Shown one piece after another: positions 8,912-17,865 of a DNA stretch of 64,000 nucleotides; within the stretch, counting starts at the first letter, position 1, and each line of letters opens with the position of its first letter. Below the pieces are notes generated by a model. It saw only the letters and a list, made by a program, of their open reading frames with translations. It ran no database searches and had not been told where the DNA came from. The translations under genes were made by a program, and so were the position numbers. The DNA is taken from contig NC_020126.1 of assembly GCF_000331735.1 (NCBI RefSeq), positions 8,435,501 through 8,499,500 of the forward strand, in the 5' to 3' direction. Source of the stretch: Myxococcus stipitatus DSM 14675 (GTDB lineage: Bacteria > Myxococcota > Myxococcia > Myxococcales > Myxococcaceae).

Positions 8912-11482
8912 CTACTGCGCGCCCATCATGAACTGGTCCACGTCGACCGTGTTCTTGTCGGGCACGGCGTCCTTCGGCTCGGTGCCCTTCTTGAAGAACA
9001 TCAGCTCGGAGTTCTTCGAGCCCGCGGGGGCAATCTTCCCCGTCTTCTTGTCGATGTGCAGCCGCACCAGGTCCATCGACTGCCACGGGAAGAACTCCGA
9101 CTGAGGCCGGCCCTCCAGCCCGCGCTTCATGTAGTTGAGCCAGATGGGCAGCGCCGCGCGGCCACCCGTCTCGTAGCGGCCGAGCGGATGCGGGTTCAAG
9201 TCGTAGCCCACCCACGCCACCGTCACCAGGTCGCGCGTGTACGCGGCGAACCACGCATCGAAAGAGTCGTTCGTCGTCCCCGTCTTGCCCGCGGCGGGCT
9301 TGCCCAAGCGCGTCGCCGGCCCCCCCGTGCCCTGCTGCACCACGCCGCGCAGCAGGTGCGTGAGGATGAAGCCGACCTCGGGGCTCATCACCTGCTCACC
9401 CGGCTCGAACAGGCGCGCGTAGCCCGCGGCCACGCGGTCCTGGAGCGGCGCCCACGCATCGTCGAAGGCCGTGTGGTCCTCCAGCGTGCGGCCCCAGCGG
9501 TCCTCCACCTTGCGCACGAAGTACGTGGGCTTCTTGCGGCCGTAGCGGTTGAACGTCGCGTAGGCGTTGGCCAGGTCCACCGGGTACACACACGACGAGC
9601 CGAGCGCCGCGGAGAAGTCCATGTTCATGGGCGTGGAGATGCCCAGCTTCGTGCTCCACGCCGCCATGTTCTTCACGCCCACCGCGCCGAACGTCTTCAC
9701 CGCGGGGATGTTCATCGAGTTCACCAGCGCCGTGCGCAACAGCACGTCACCCACGAACTCCTCGCTGTAGTTCTCCGGCTTCCACGACACCTTGTTGTCC
9801 GGGTCGTGCTCGACGATGGGCGAGTCCACGATGATGCTGGCCTCCGTCCAGTTGAGCTGCTCCAGCGCCGCCGAGTACACGAACGGCTTGAACGCACTGC
9901 CCGGCTGACGACACGCCTGGAAGGCGCGGTTGAACTCGTTGTCGTCGAAGTCGTACCCGCCCACCATCGCCGTGAGGTACTGGCGATGCGGGTCCACGGA
10001 GACGAGCGCGCTCTGGGCCTCGGGGGTCTGCTCCAGCCGGAAGAGCTTCACGCCCTCGTCCGGGATGTCCGCGGCGAGCCCCTTGTCCCACTGCTCCTTG
10101 TCGTCCGTGAGGTCCTTCTTCGTCACGTGGCGCACCACGACCAGGTCGCCCACGGTGATGGCCTTCTTCACCGACGAAATCATCATCGCCGGGTAGTAGC
10201 CCTCCGGGTTCACCTTGCGCGCCCAGCGCATGCCCAGGAGCGGCAGCCGCGCCGCGTGCGGGCCCACCTGGATGTCCGCGCCCTTGCCGTCCGAGTCGAT
10301 GGCGGTGACGGCGGCCACGTACAGGCGGCCCTCCACCAGCGCCTCCTTGCCCAGGGCCCGCTTCGCCCGCTCGATGAACGCCTTGAGCGCCTCCGGCCCC
10401 AACTGCTCCACCGGCCCACGCCACCCCTGGCGCTTGTCCAGCGACAGGAGCCCGTCCATCACCGCGTCCTGCGCGGCGCGCTGGCGCTCGCTGTCCATGG
10501 TGGTGAAGACCTTGAGCCCCTCCTTGAGCAGCGCCGGGTTGCCGTAGCGGTCCACCACGTCCTTGCGCACCTGCTCGACGAAGTACGGCGCGAACTCGTG
10601 GAACACGTCCTCCACGGGGTACACGTTCACCGCCTCCGCGTTGGCCGCGTCGTGCTCGGCCTGCGAAATCATCCCTTCGGTCAGCATGCGGCGCAGCACG
10701 TACGCGCGGCGCTTGCGAGCCGCGTCCGGACGCAGGAACGGCGAGTAGCGGCTGGGCGCCTGCGGCAGACCCGCGATGAGCGTCATCTCGCCCAGGGTCA
10801 GGTCGCGCACGTCCTTGCGGTAGTAGTTCTCCGCCGCGCTCTGCACGCCATAGCTGTGGTGCCCGAGGAAGACGTTGTTCAGGTAGAGGTAGAGAATCTC
10901 CTCCTTCGTCAGCGCCTCCTCCAGCCGCCGGGCGAGGATGGCCTCGCGAATCTTGCGCTTGAGCGTCTTCGCGGTGGCCGACTTGTAGCCCTCCGCGGAG
11001 ATGAGCACCGCCTTCGCCGTCTGCTGCGTCAGCGTGGAGCCACCCTGGATGCCGCCGGAGCGCAGGCCCAGCTTCGCGCCAATGGTCTTGAAGGCCGCGC
11101 GCGCGGTGCCCAGCACGTCCACGCCGAAGTGGTCGAAGAAGCTGGAGTCCTCGCTGGCGATGAACGCCTGCACCAGCCGCTTCGGAATCCGCTCGTAGGG
11201 CACCACCTTGCGGCGCTCGTTGTAGAACTCGCCCGCGAGCACCGCGTCGTCGGTGTAGACCTCGGTGACGATGGGGGGCCAGTACTCGTCCACCTTGGGG
11301 ATGGCCGGCAGCCCTTCGGCGAACACGTAGTACAGGCCCACCAGGCCCAGCGCGGCCGCCGTGCCGCCCGTCAGCGCCAGCCAGCCGGCCAGCTTCAGCA
11401 GCACCTTCCACCAACGCGTGGGGGACACCCCCTCCAGCACCAGCTTCGAGCGGCCGCGGTCAGTCGTCTTGGAGTCGGACAT
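8912..11482 (-). CDS. mrcA: Penicillin-binding protein 1A, bifunctional transglycosylase/transpeptidase
   Basis: An 856-residue class A PBP that polymerises and cross-links peptidoglycan at the inner membrane. A membrane anchor is at about 28-52. The GT51 glycosyltransferase domain shows EDSSFFDHFGVD (catalytic E111), GGSTLTQQTAK (about 147-157), RKIREA and KEEILYLYLN. A PBP1A-type interdomain region follows, then the transpeptidase with PGSAFKPF (SxxK), VNSMN (SxN) and AGKTGTTND (KTG). The start MSDSKTT was chosen because it leaves 35 bp after the upstream RluA-type gene, so the two are probably one operon. Length and motifs are normal. Confidence 0.95.
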   Translation of the reverse strand: MSDSKTTDRGRSKLVLEGVSPTRWWKVLLKLAGWLALTGGTAAALGLVGLYYVFAEGLPAIPKVDEYWPPIVTEVYTDDAVLAGEFYNERRKVVPYERIPKRLVQAFIASEDSSFFDHFGVDVLGTARAAFKTIGAKLGLRSGGIQGGSTLTQQTAKAVLISAEGYKSATAKTLKRKIREAILARRLEEALTKEEILYLYLNNVFLGHHSYGVQSAAENYYRKDVRDLTLGEMTLIAGLPQAPSRYSPFLRPDAARKRRAYVLRRMLTEGMISQAEHDAANAEAVNVYPVEDVFHEFAPYFVEQVRKDVVDRYGNPALLKEGLKVFTTMDSERQRAAQDAVMDGLLSLDKRQGWRGPVEQLGPEALKAFIERAKRALGKEALVEGRLYVAAVTAIDSDGKGADIQVGPHAARLPLLGMRWARKVNPEGYYPAMMISSVKKAITVGDLVVVRHVTKKDLTDDKEQWDKGLAADIPDEGVKLFRLEQTPEAQSALVSVDPHRQYLTAMVGGYDFDDNEFNRAFQACRQPGSAFKPFVYSAALEQLNWTEASIIVDSPIVEHDPDNKVSWKPENYSEEFVGDVLLRTALVNSMNIPAVKTFGAVGVKNMAAWSTKLGISTPMNMDFSAALGSSCVYPVDLANAYATFNRYGRKKPTYFVRKVEDRWGRTLEDHTAFDDAWAPLQDRVAAGYARLFEPGEQVMSPEVGFILTHLLRGVVQQGTGGPATRLGKPAAGKTGTTNDSFDAWFAAYTRDLVTVAWVGYDLNPHPLGRYETGGRAALPIWLNYMKRGLEGRPQSEFFPWQSMDLVRLHIDKKTGKIAPAGSKNSELMFFKKGTEPKDAVPDKNTVDVDQFMMGAQ

Positions 11483-11517
11483 ACGTGTGTTGAAACCTCG
11501 CGGGCGACGACGGGTCC

Positions 11518-12474
11518 TCAGGGCAGCAACGCGGCCCGCTTGAGCACATCCCGGAGCTCGGGTGGGAGTGCGGCCTCCACGGCCACCTTGCCACTGCCAT
11601 CCGGGTGGGGAAACTCGATGCGCTCGGCGTGCAGGAACAACCGCTTGAGCCCCCAACGCGCCTGCACATCGCGGTTGTAGGCGAAGTCACCGTACTTCTT
11701 GTCCCCCAGCACCGGGTGGCCGATGGCCGCCAGGTGCCTTCTTATCTGATGGGTGCGCCCCGTCTCGATGGCGCAGGACAGGAGCGCTGCGTCGCCCGAC
11801 TGCTTGACGACCTTCCAGCGGGTGAGCGCGTCCTGCATGTTCACCCCGCGACGGGCCTTGGACTCGGCCGTCTGTTGATGCTCGGACAGAGGCAGGTCGA
11901 TGACCCCGGACTCCTTGGTCATCTTCCCCTTCACCAGGGTGAGGTAGCGCTTCTTGGAGAGCCCGTGGGTGAAGACCTCCGTGAAGTGCACCATCGCCGG
12001 GCGGCGCTTGGCCACCAGGATGACGCCGGAGGTCTCCCGGTCCAGCCGGTGGGCGGGGGAGGCGGTGAAGTCGTTGCGGACGGCCTTGGGCCCCAGGTAG
12101 GCGCGCACGTAGTCCACCAGGGTGCCCCCGGTGATGCCGCTGCCGGTGTGGACGGCCATGCCGCTGGGCTTGTTGACGGCCATCAACCAGTCGTCCTCGC
12201 GCAGGATGACGAGCTGGCTGGGGTCCACCGGAGGGGGGGGACGGTCCACTTTCGGACGGTCCTCACCCCGGAGTGTCTTCTCGTCGCCTCGGATGGTGAG
12301 CACGTCGCCCTCCGCGAGCAACTGCTCGGGCTGCGCGCGTTTCCCGTTCACCCGCACCTTCTTGGTGCGAATCATCTTGAACAGGTGGCTCACCGGAACG
12401 GTGGGCAGCCGTTTGCGCAGGAGTTTGTCCAGGCGCATCCCGGCGGTGTCGGTCTCGATTCGGTACTCGATCAT
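11518..12474 (-). CDS. RluA-family rRNA pseudouridine synthase with S4 domain
   Basis: A 318-residue protein that isomerises specific uridines, most likely in 23S rRNA (RluC/RluD-like). An N-terminal S4 RNA-binding domain spans about residues 12-65 (GMRLDKLLRKRLP, then KKVRVNGKR). A short Pro-rich linker leads to the synthase domain with HRLDRETSG (catalytic D145) and the GRTHQIRRH motif near the C-terminus. Whether it corresponds to RluC, RluD or another target cannot be decided from motifs. It is first in a likely operon with the PBP1A gene and divergent from the pentapeptide-repeat gene, whose start is 44 bp away. Confidence 0.9.
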   Translation of the reverse strand: MIEYRIETDTAGMRLDKLLRKRLPTVPVSHLFKMIRTKKVRVNGKRAQPEQLLAEGDVLTIRGDEKTLRGEDRPKVDRPPPPVDPSQLVILREDDWLMAVNKPSGMAVHTGSGITGGTLVDYVRAYLGPKAVRNDFTASPAHRLDRETSGVILVAKRRPAMVHFTEVFTHGLSKKRYLTLVKGKMTKESGVIDLPLSEHQQTAESKARRGVNMQDALTRWKVVKQSGDAALLSCAIETGRTHQIRRHLAAIGHPVLGDKKYGDFAYNRDVQARWGLKRLFLHAERIEFPHPDGSGKVAVEAALPPELRDVLKRAALLP

Positions 12475-12505
12475 TTGTGCTGGCGCGCGGACCAGACCAT
12501 ACGAA
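12475..12505 (+). promoter_or_regulatory. Possible promoter for the pentapeptide-repeat gene
   Basis: In the 44-bp divergent gap there is TTGTGC at 12475-12480 and an AT-rich TACGAATAAT starting at 12500, spaced 19 bp. Transcription would then start only a few bases before the ATG at 12519. The match is weak and there is no other clear signal. Confidence 0.25.
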
Positions 12506-12518
12506 TAATCCCGGGTCC

Positions 12519-13985
12519 ATGCCGAAAGCCCCCAGTATCGAGAAGCTCCTCCAGAACGGGTCGGCCGAGTGGAACCGACTGCGCAAGGGCGGTCAGGTCC
12601 CGACCGAGCACACTGGCGCCACCTTCACGCAACTTTTCTCCGCCAACGCGGACCTGTCGGGCCTAGGGCTCGTGGGGTCCGAGTGGGAGCGGTGCGATTT
12701 GTCCAAAATCAACTTCCGGGACACGGACCTGTCGAACGCCTATTTCCATGGCGGGCGGCTCCAGGACTGTGACTTCCGGGGGGCGAACCTCGAGGGCGCC
12801 ACCTTCGAGAAGCTGAAGCTCCTGCGCTGTGACTTCACGGGCGCCAAGGGCTTGGACGATATGGAGATGGACGACGTGGATATGGACCGCGTCGTCGGTC
12901 TGGACGGGGAAGAAGCCCCGCCGCCGCCTCCGCCGCCCGCCCAGGGAATCACCGCGTTCACCCGTGAACAGCGCGAGAAGGCGCTGGGCGTGCAGGCGAA
13001 CGCGCTGCTCATGGGAGAGCCCGCCGCGGAGGAGTTGCCCCCGTTCAAGCCCCAGGACCCCCCTGGCTCCCTCTTCTTCCGAGGCCTGAAGCGCCTGGCC
13101 ATGCCCCCGCTCTGGGTGCTGGACGTGCCGGGGCTGAGGCCGCTGGTGCCCCAGCGGATGCCTCCGGGCAGCTCGCTGGAGACGCTCTACCGCGAGGCGG
13201 TGAAGACGCGGCTGGAGAACAAGAAGCCGATGGCGGACCCGGCGGTGGTGGACAAGGCGCAGAAGTCGCTGCGCATGGGTGCGAAGGACGCCAACGTGGC
13301 GGCCATGTACCTGCGCGAGGTCGGCGTGCTGCCCCTGTTCCGCTTCGCCACCGCGCAGGTGTTGAAGGGTGCGCTGCGTGAAGAGGTGGAGGTGGATGAC
13401 CTGACGGGCTCCATCGACCCCCGCACGACGGGCGCGCTGCTGGAGCTGCGGCTGACGCACGAGGTGGTGGAGCACCTGCAGGAGGCCCGGCGGCGCCTGT
13501 CGGCGACGCAGCTGTACACGGCGCTCCTGGAGGCGGGCTTCAGCCCGGACAACAACTGGGACGAGGCGCTGGAGTCGAGCGAGGCCGCGCTGGAGCTGGC
13601 GCAGATGGCCACGGGCGACAACCGCGACGCGCTGTTCGAGGGCTTCCAGGTCTTCGCGGCGCTGCCCGAGGAGGCGCGTCTGCGCCGCCTGGCGTACCTG
13701 GCCGAGTCGGTCACCAACCTGGAGCTGGTGAGCCGGATGCCGGAGGGCATGGAGCCCTCGTGGCTGAACGGGCCGGAGACGCGCGAGTGCCACGAGCGCG
13801 AGATGACCTACGTGCAGTCGCTGAAGGCGGAGGACATCCCGTCGAAGGTGGCGGCGCTGGCGAAGGCGGAGCTCGGCGTGCCCGAGGGTGAGGTCCCCGA
13901 GGAGAGCGACGGCGACCTGTTCATCCACCTGCGCTGCGACGTGTGCGGCAAGGAGAAGCTCATCGTCCAGTCACCGGACGAGTGA
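12519..13985 (+). CDS. Pentapeptide-repeat protein with helical C-terminal region
   Basis: A 488-residue protein. Residues about 43-115 form A(D/N)LxX pentapeptide repeats (ANADLSGLGL, DLSKINFRDTDLSNAYF, CDFRGANLEGATF), which fold as a right-handed quadrilateral beta-helix. A run of eight prolines (about 131-138) links this to a long, mainly helical region of about 350 residues with no recognised domain. The protein ends with a CDVCGKEK motif, a single CxxC that could bind metal or form a redox pair. No signal peptide is present. The function is unknown; pentapeptide helices are often protein- or DNA-mimic scaffolds. Confidence 0.8.
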   Translation: MPKAPSIEKLLQNGSAEWNRLRKGGQVPTEHTGATFTQLFSANADLSGLGLVGSEWERCDLSKINFRDTDLSNAYFHGGRLQDCDFRGANLEGATFEKLKLLRCDFTGAKGLDDMEMDDVDMDRVVGLDGEEAPPPPPPPAQGITAFTREQREKALGVQANALLMGEPAAEELPPFKPQDPPGSLFFRGLKRLAMPPLWVLDVPGLRPLVPQRMPPGSSLETLYREAVKTRLENKKPMADPAVVDKAQKSLRMGAKDANVAAMYLREVGVLPLFRFATAQVLKGALREEVEVDDLTGSIDPRTTGALLELRLTHEVVEHLQEARRRLSATQLYTALLEAGFSPDNNWDEALESSEAALELAQMATGDNRDALFEGFQVFAALPEEARLRRLAYLAESVTNLELVSRMPEGMEPSWLNGPETRECHEREMTYVQSLKAEDIPSKVAALAKAELGVPEGEVPEESDGDLFIHLRCDVCGKEKLIVQSPDE

Positions 13986-14012
13986 GCCCGCGCGAGAGCG
14001 CGTAAGGCCCCC

Positions 14013-14051
14013 GGGGCCGCTGGAGTCCTCACGAGGGACTCGGGCGGCCCC
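14013..14051. terminator. Terminator-like hairpin between convergent genes
   Basis: An outer stem GGGGCCGC (14013-14020) pairs with GCGGCCCC (14044-14051), and an inner GAGTCC (14023-14028) pairs with GGACTC (14036-14041). It sits between the stops of the pentapeptide-repeat and MOSC genes. Confidence 0.55.
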
Positions 14052-14072
14052 GTGGTGTTTCATGAGACAGGC

Positions 14073-14657
14073 TCACTCGACGGGCAGCACGTAGGTCACG
14101 GGCTTGGGCAGCATCACCTGGACCTCGTCGCCCGCGCGGATGATGCCGGGCCGGTCCACCCAGGCCACCAGGCCGCGACGCTCGAATGCGGCCTTCACGA
14201 AGCGGCTCGCGAGCTTCTCGTGGCCTGGATGATGTGACTCGATGACCTTCCCCGGCCCGGTGCAGGGGTCGTTCTCCCCTTCCACCGCCAGCACCGCGTC
14301 CCCAGGGAAGAACACGCGCGAGCCCGGCGGCAGCTGCGTCAGCCGGGGGATGCCGACGAGCTCCAGGTTCGCGCCCAGCCATGACGCGAACAGCTCCGGA
14401 AGTCCCAGCGTCTCCGCCACCTGCGCCAGCTCCTCCGACGACACCAGCGAGAGCTGCCGCGTGTTCCGGATGGGCGTGCCCTTCGGATACCAGGGCGTGC
14501 GCACGTCGGCTGGTCGCGTGTGCCCCGCATGACGGTCTCCCTCGATGCCCTCGAAGGTCAACGGCACCTCGGCCACCTCGCGGGTGACGAAGGTCTTCTT
14601 CTCGGTGCACACCAGGACGCGGACCACGCGGCCGACCAGTCTCGGAGAGCGAGCCAT
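14073..14657 (-). CDS. MOSC domain-containing protein
   Basis: A 194-residue stand-alone MOSC (molybdenum-cofactor sulfurase C-terminal) domain. The family carries sulfur or binds molybdenum cofactor, as in YiiM/YuaD-like proteins. Supporting features are the opening strand (GRVVRVLVCTE), the GIEGDRHAGHTRP block, the NTRQLSLVSSEEL block, and the conserved Cys in NDPCTGPG (about residue 128), where MOSC proteins keep their sulfur-carrying cysteine. No molybdoenzyme is nearby, so the partner is unknown. It is separated by 35 bp from the MBL exonuclease-like gene and read in the same direction, so it could be the tail of that operon. Confidence 0.8.
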   Translation of the reverse strand: MARSPRLVGRVVRVLVCTEKKTFVTREVAEVPLTFEGIEGDRHAGHTRPADVRTPWYPKGTPIRNTRQLSLVSSEELAQVAETLGLPELFASWLGANLELVGIPRLTQLPPGSRVFFPGDAVLAVEGENDPCTGPGKVIESHHPGHEKLASRFVKAAFERRGLVAWVDRPGIIRAGDEVQVMLPKPVTYVLPVE

Positions 14658-14692
14658 GGCTTCGTTCTACTCCGATTCCTGCTCGCGCCGCT

Positions 14693-15670
14693 TCACAGCA
14701 GCGCCAACTGCTGCGGCTTGCCCCCCAACGGCCGCGCATCCACACCCGCGTCCCGCAGCGCCTGCGCCAGCTCCTCCGCGAACCCGTGACACGTCACCAC
14801 CTCGGACGCCCCCGTCGCCTTCACGTAGGCCATCAACGAGGGGAAGTCCGCGTGGTCCGACACCGGGAACGCCACGTCCGCGCCATACCGGCGCGCGGCC
14901 CCCGGGTCCAACGCCCAGCCCGTCAGCACCGCCGTGCCTCGCGGCCACAGGTGCGACAGCGCCCCGCTCCGCACCTGGTGCGGAGGGAAGAACAGCACCT
15001 CGCCCGGCTCCACCTTGCCGGTGAAGAGGCGCACGTTGTCGATGGGCACCCCCAGCTCCGCGTAGAGCTTCACCACCTCGTGGATGGACGAGTGCGCCAC
15101 CAGCGAGAAGCCCCGGCTCGACAGGTACTTCATCGCCTCCTGGCTCTTGCCCAAGGGGTAGCCCAACAACACCGGCACCGCGTCGCGCGCCCACTGCCGA
15201 CGCACCCACGCCTCCACCTGCCCGAACACCTCGGCGCGCGGCGGGAAGCGGTAGCGCGGATGGCCGAAGGTCGACTCGATGACCAGCGTGTCGCACTCCG
15301 CCACCTCCGTCGCCTCGGCCGTGAGCGACGGCACCACGTTCAAGTCGCCCGTGTAGACGATGCGCCGCCCATCCGCGCGGATGACTCGCAGCTGCGCGCT
15401 GCCCAGGATGTGCCCCGCGGGCAGGAGCTCCAGCACCAGCGGCCCCAGCTCGAACGGACGTCGGAACGGCGCGGCCAGCGGCGCGCTCACCGGCCCCAGC
15501 CGATGCTCCATGAACCGCAGCGTCGCCACCGTGGCGATGGTGCGCTCATGCCGCGCGATGTGGTCCGAGTGCCCATGGCTCACGAAGCACAGGGGCGACT
15601 TGCGCTTCGCATCCAGGGACAGGAGGGTGCCCGACAGGTGCAACCCGTTTCGCCGCAGCTCCACGCTCAT
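14693..15670 (-). CDS. MBL-fold exonuclease-like metallohydrolase (beta-CASP type)
   Basis: A 325-residue metallo-beta-lactamase-fold enzyme. The HGHSDH metal-binding motif is at residues 32-37, with further ligands in LLPAGHILGSAQ, YTGDLN and the late SDHADF block. This is the arrangement of the putative DNA-ligase-associated exonuclease family, relatives of Artemis/SNM1 and CPSF73. No ligase or LigD lies next to it here. Its ATG overlaps the stop of the upstream DMT transporter gene by four bases (ATGA), so translation is coupled. It is probably cytoplasmic and acts on nucleic acid; the substrate is inferred from the family. Confidence 0.8.
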   Translation of the reverse strand: MSVELRRNGLHLSGTLLSLDAKRKSPLCFVSHGHSDHIARHERTIATVATLRFMEHRLGPVSAPLAAPFRRPFELGPLVLELLPAGHILGSAQLRVIRADGRRIVYTGDLNVVPSLTAEATEVAECDTLVIESTFGHPRYRFPPRAEVFGQVEAWVRRQWARDAVPVLLGYPLGKSQEAMKYLSSRGFSLVAHSSIHEVVKLYAELGVPIDNVRLFTGKVEPGEVLFFPPHQVRSGALSHLWPRGTAVLTGWALDPGAARRYGADVAFPVSDHADFPSLMAYVKATGASEVVTCHGFAEELAQALRDAGVDARPLGGKPQQLALL

Positions 15671-16620
15671 CCCGCCGCCCGCACTCCCTCGTGTCGTGAC
15701 TTCCACCAGGCCCACGCCGGCCCGCCCAGCTCCGCCACCATCACCCCGAGGAAGATGAGCCCACCGCCCACCATCTCCGGCGCGCCCAGCACCTCGTAAC
15801 CGAGCACCACCGAGCACAGCGTCGCGAACACCGGCTCCAACGCGCAGATGACCGCCGCGCGCACCGCCGACGTCCGCGCCTGCGCCCACGTCTGGATGCT
15901 GATGGCCAGCGCGCTCGGGAACAGGCCGCACACCAGCACCGCCGTCACCAGCGTCGGATGCCACTCCACCCTCGGCGTGGTGAAGGGCAGGAACGCCGCC
16001 GACAGCAACGACACGCCGCACAACTGCACCGCCACCATCCCCAGCACGCCGTCCTTCGACGCGTAGCGCTCCGTGAGGGTGATGTGCGCGGCGTACGCCA
16101 CCGCGCAGGCCAGCGTCAGCAGCACACCCTCGGACAGCCACCCGCCGCCCTCGCCCGCCGAGGGGTGCGTGAGCAGGAACAAGCCCACCACCGACAGGAG
16201 CACGCCCGTCCACGCGGCCTTCGTGGGCATGCGCCGGAACACGAGCATGGACAGCAGCGGGACGAACACCACGAACATCCCGGTGATGAACGCGGAGCGC
16301 GAGGGCGTGGTGAACGTCAGCCCCCACGTCTGGAGCGCGAAGCCCAGGAACAGGAAGACGGCCAGCAGCGCGCCATGGCGCAGGTTCGTCCGAGTGAACA
16401 TCCGCCGGCCCGCCACCAGGCTCAGCGCCAGCCCGCCCACGCCGAAGCGCAGGGCCACGAAGCTGAACGGGTCCGCGAAGCTCAGCGCGTCCTTCACCAC
16501 GACGAAGGTGACGCCCCAGATGGCGGTGATGAACAGCAGCGCGCCATCCGCCTGGAAGCCCTTGAGCCGCTCCAGACGGGATGATGCGCCGCCCATGCTG
16601 CCTGGAGTGGAGATGCTCAT
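15667..16620 (-). CDS. DMT-superfamily (EamA) transporter
   Basis: A 317-residue integral membrane protein with ten predicted helices formed by two EamA repeats. The first begins at ALLFITAIWGVTFVVVK, with SRSAFITGMFVVFVPLL at its end; the second begins at LLTLACAVAYAAHITLTE. Members export amino acids, metabolites or drugs; the substrate here is unknown. ATG 16620 was chosen for the GAGGA sequence upstream, giving a short Gly/Ser N-terminus before helix one. Translation is coupled to the MBL exonuclease-like gene by a four-base overlap, an odd pairing of a transporter with a nuclease-like enzyme. Confidence 0.88.
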   Translation of the reverse strand: MSISTPGSMGGASSRLERLKGFQADGALLFITAIWGVTFVVVKDALSFADPFSFVALRFGVGGLALSLVAGRRMFTRTNLRHGALLAVFLFLGFALQTWGLTFTTPSRSAFITGMFVVFVPLLSMLVFRRMPTKAAWTGVLLSVVGLFLLTHPSAGEGGGWLSEGVLLTLACAVAYAAHITLTERYASKDGVLGMVAVQLCGVSLLSAAFLPFTTPRVEWHPTLVTAVLVCGLFPSALAISIQTWAQARTSAVRAAVICALEPVFATLCSVVLGYEVLGAPEMVGGGLIFLGVMVAELGGPAWAWWKSRHEGVRAAG

Positions 16621-16687
16621 GGAGGTCCTCGCGGCGGGGGGCGGATGCTTTTGACTCACCCAGGCCCCTCACGCAACCTCCGTGAAT

Positions 16688-17674
16688 TCAGGGCGCGGAG
16701 TCCCGCTGGAAGACAATCAAGCGCTTGGTCGACCCCGCTGCGTCCCAGGCCTCGTTCGTCTGGTTGGTCAGCTCCGCGGAGGCACGCTGGAAGCCCAACC
16801 CTTCGAACGTTCGCAAGGACGCATCGTTGTCCTCGTCCACGTCCGCCTGCACACGCGGCTCGCCCTGCCGGTGCGCTTCCGTCAACAGTCGGCCCACCAA
16901 CTGCGTGGCCACGCCCATCCTCCGCGCCTGCGGCGCCACCACGAGCGAGCGCACCCAGACGCCATCCAGCGGCAAGCCCTCTTCCCGGTACGAGTCCATC
17001 CACGCGAAGCCGTGCAGCCGGCCCTGGGTGTCCAGCGCGCCCACGGCGGCGCCTCGGCGCTCCTGGGCGTCACGGCCCCAGCGGTCGCCCAACTGCCGCC
17101 GCAAGAAGGTGGGAGACACGGACAGCCGCTCTCCGGCGAAGGTGAGCAGCACCTCCAGGTCCACGGGCCGCAGGAGCCTCACCTCGAGCGGCCCCACCAG
17201 GTGGCGCCGCAACGGCTTCGACCAGCCTGAGAAGAAGAAGTCCCTCACGGCCCGATAGATTAGCCGGGTCCGGCGCTGGCCCCATGCTGTCGCCAGACCG
17301 CGCTGTGCCACCCACAGCGCGGGGCTCAAGGGCCTGGGCAGCGGCACCAACCACCGGCCCCGCCGCAGCGACACCACGCGCCCCAGCAGCGCTCCACCGG
17401 GACGTGCGCCCGTGCCCAGCAGCGTCGTCGTCATCCAGGGCTGGGTGGACACCACCACCTGCGCGGTGAGCCGGGTCCCCTGCCGCACCAGCGCGATGTC
17501 GCCCGCGGAGATGTCACCCGGGCCACAGCGCAGCACGCGCACGGCATCGCCCTGACGCAGCAGGGGCGCCAGGTCCCGAGTCACCCCGCGCACCCACAGC
17601 TTCTGCCCGAGCGGCAGCGCCTCCAGCACACCCTGCAGGACCTCCGAGGAGGAGGCCGTCTTCCGCGGCGGCAC
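16688..17674 (-). CDS. Fusion of an S24/S26 peptidase-like beta domain with a GNAT acetyltransferase
   Basis: A 328-residue protein with a GTG start and GGAGG seven bases upstream. Residues about 24-105 resemble the LexA/signal-peptidase beta fold (LWVRGVTRDLAPLLRQGDAV, GDISAGDIALV). However, the position of the catalytic Ser seems to be Asp and no catalytic Lys is evident, so this part is probably non-peptidolytic. A basic linker with a hydrophobic patch (about 105-160) leads to a GNAT domain from about 164 with the acetyl-CoA loop VVAPQARRMGVATQLVGRLL (about 245-264) and the DNDASLRTFEGLGF block (about 282-295). Substrate unknown. It is 67 bp upstream of the DMT gene in the same direction. 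Confidence 0.75.
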   Translation of the reverse strand: MPPRKTASSSEVLQGVLEALPLGQKLWVRGVTRDLAPLLRQGDAVRVLRCGPGDISAGDIALVRQGTRLTAQVVVSTQPWMTTTLLGTGARPGGALLGRVVSLRRGRWLVPLPRPLSPALWVAQRGLATAWGQRRTRLIYRAVRDFFFSGWSKPLRRHLVGPLEVRLLRPVDLEVLLTFAGERLSVSPTFLRRQLGDRWGRDAQERRGAAVGALDTQGRLHGFAWMDSYREEGLPLDGVWVRSLVVAPQARRMGVATQLVGRLLTEAHRQGEPRVQADVDEDNDASLRTFEGLGFQRASAELTNQTNEAWDAAGSTKRLIVFQRDSAP

Positions 17675-17865
17675 GCGCCACCTCCAGGGAAGTCCGGCCC
17701 GACACGAGCCTTCCCTGTCGCTCGTGCGGCGGAATGTAGCCCTTCCCTTCTCCCACACCAACCGACGCGAGCGCGGGGGCGGGTCAGCCCCTATCGCCCA
17801 CGCGCTGGGCCCGATAAGACGGGTGCGCCACCCGGCCCGGAGGTGGCCCAAGGAGGGATGGGTTC

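Noticed and set aside
14693..16672. One continuous minus-strand frame covering both the DMT transporter and the MBL gene
   Set aside because: The first half is out-of-frame shadow of the DMT gene; only the part from 15670 is the MBL enzyme, starting with an ATGA overlap.
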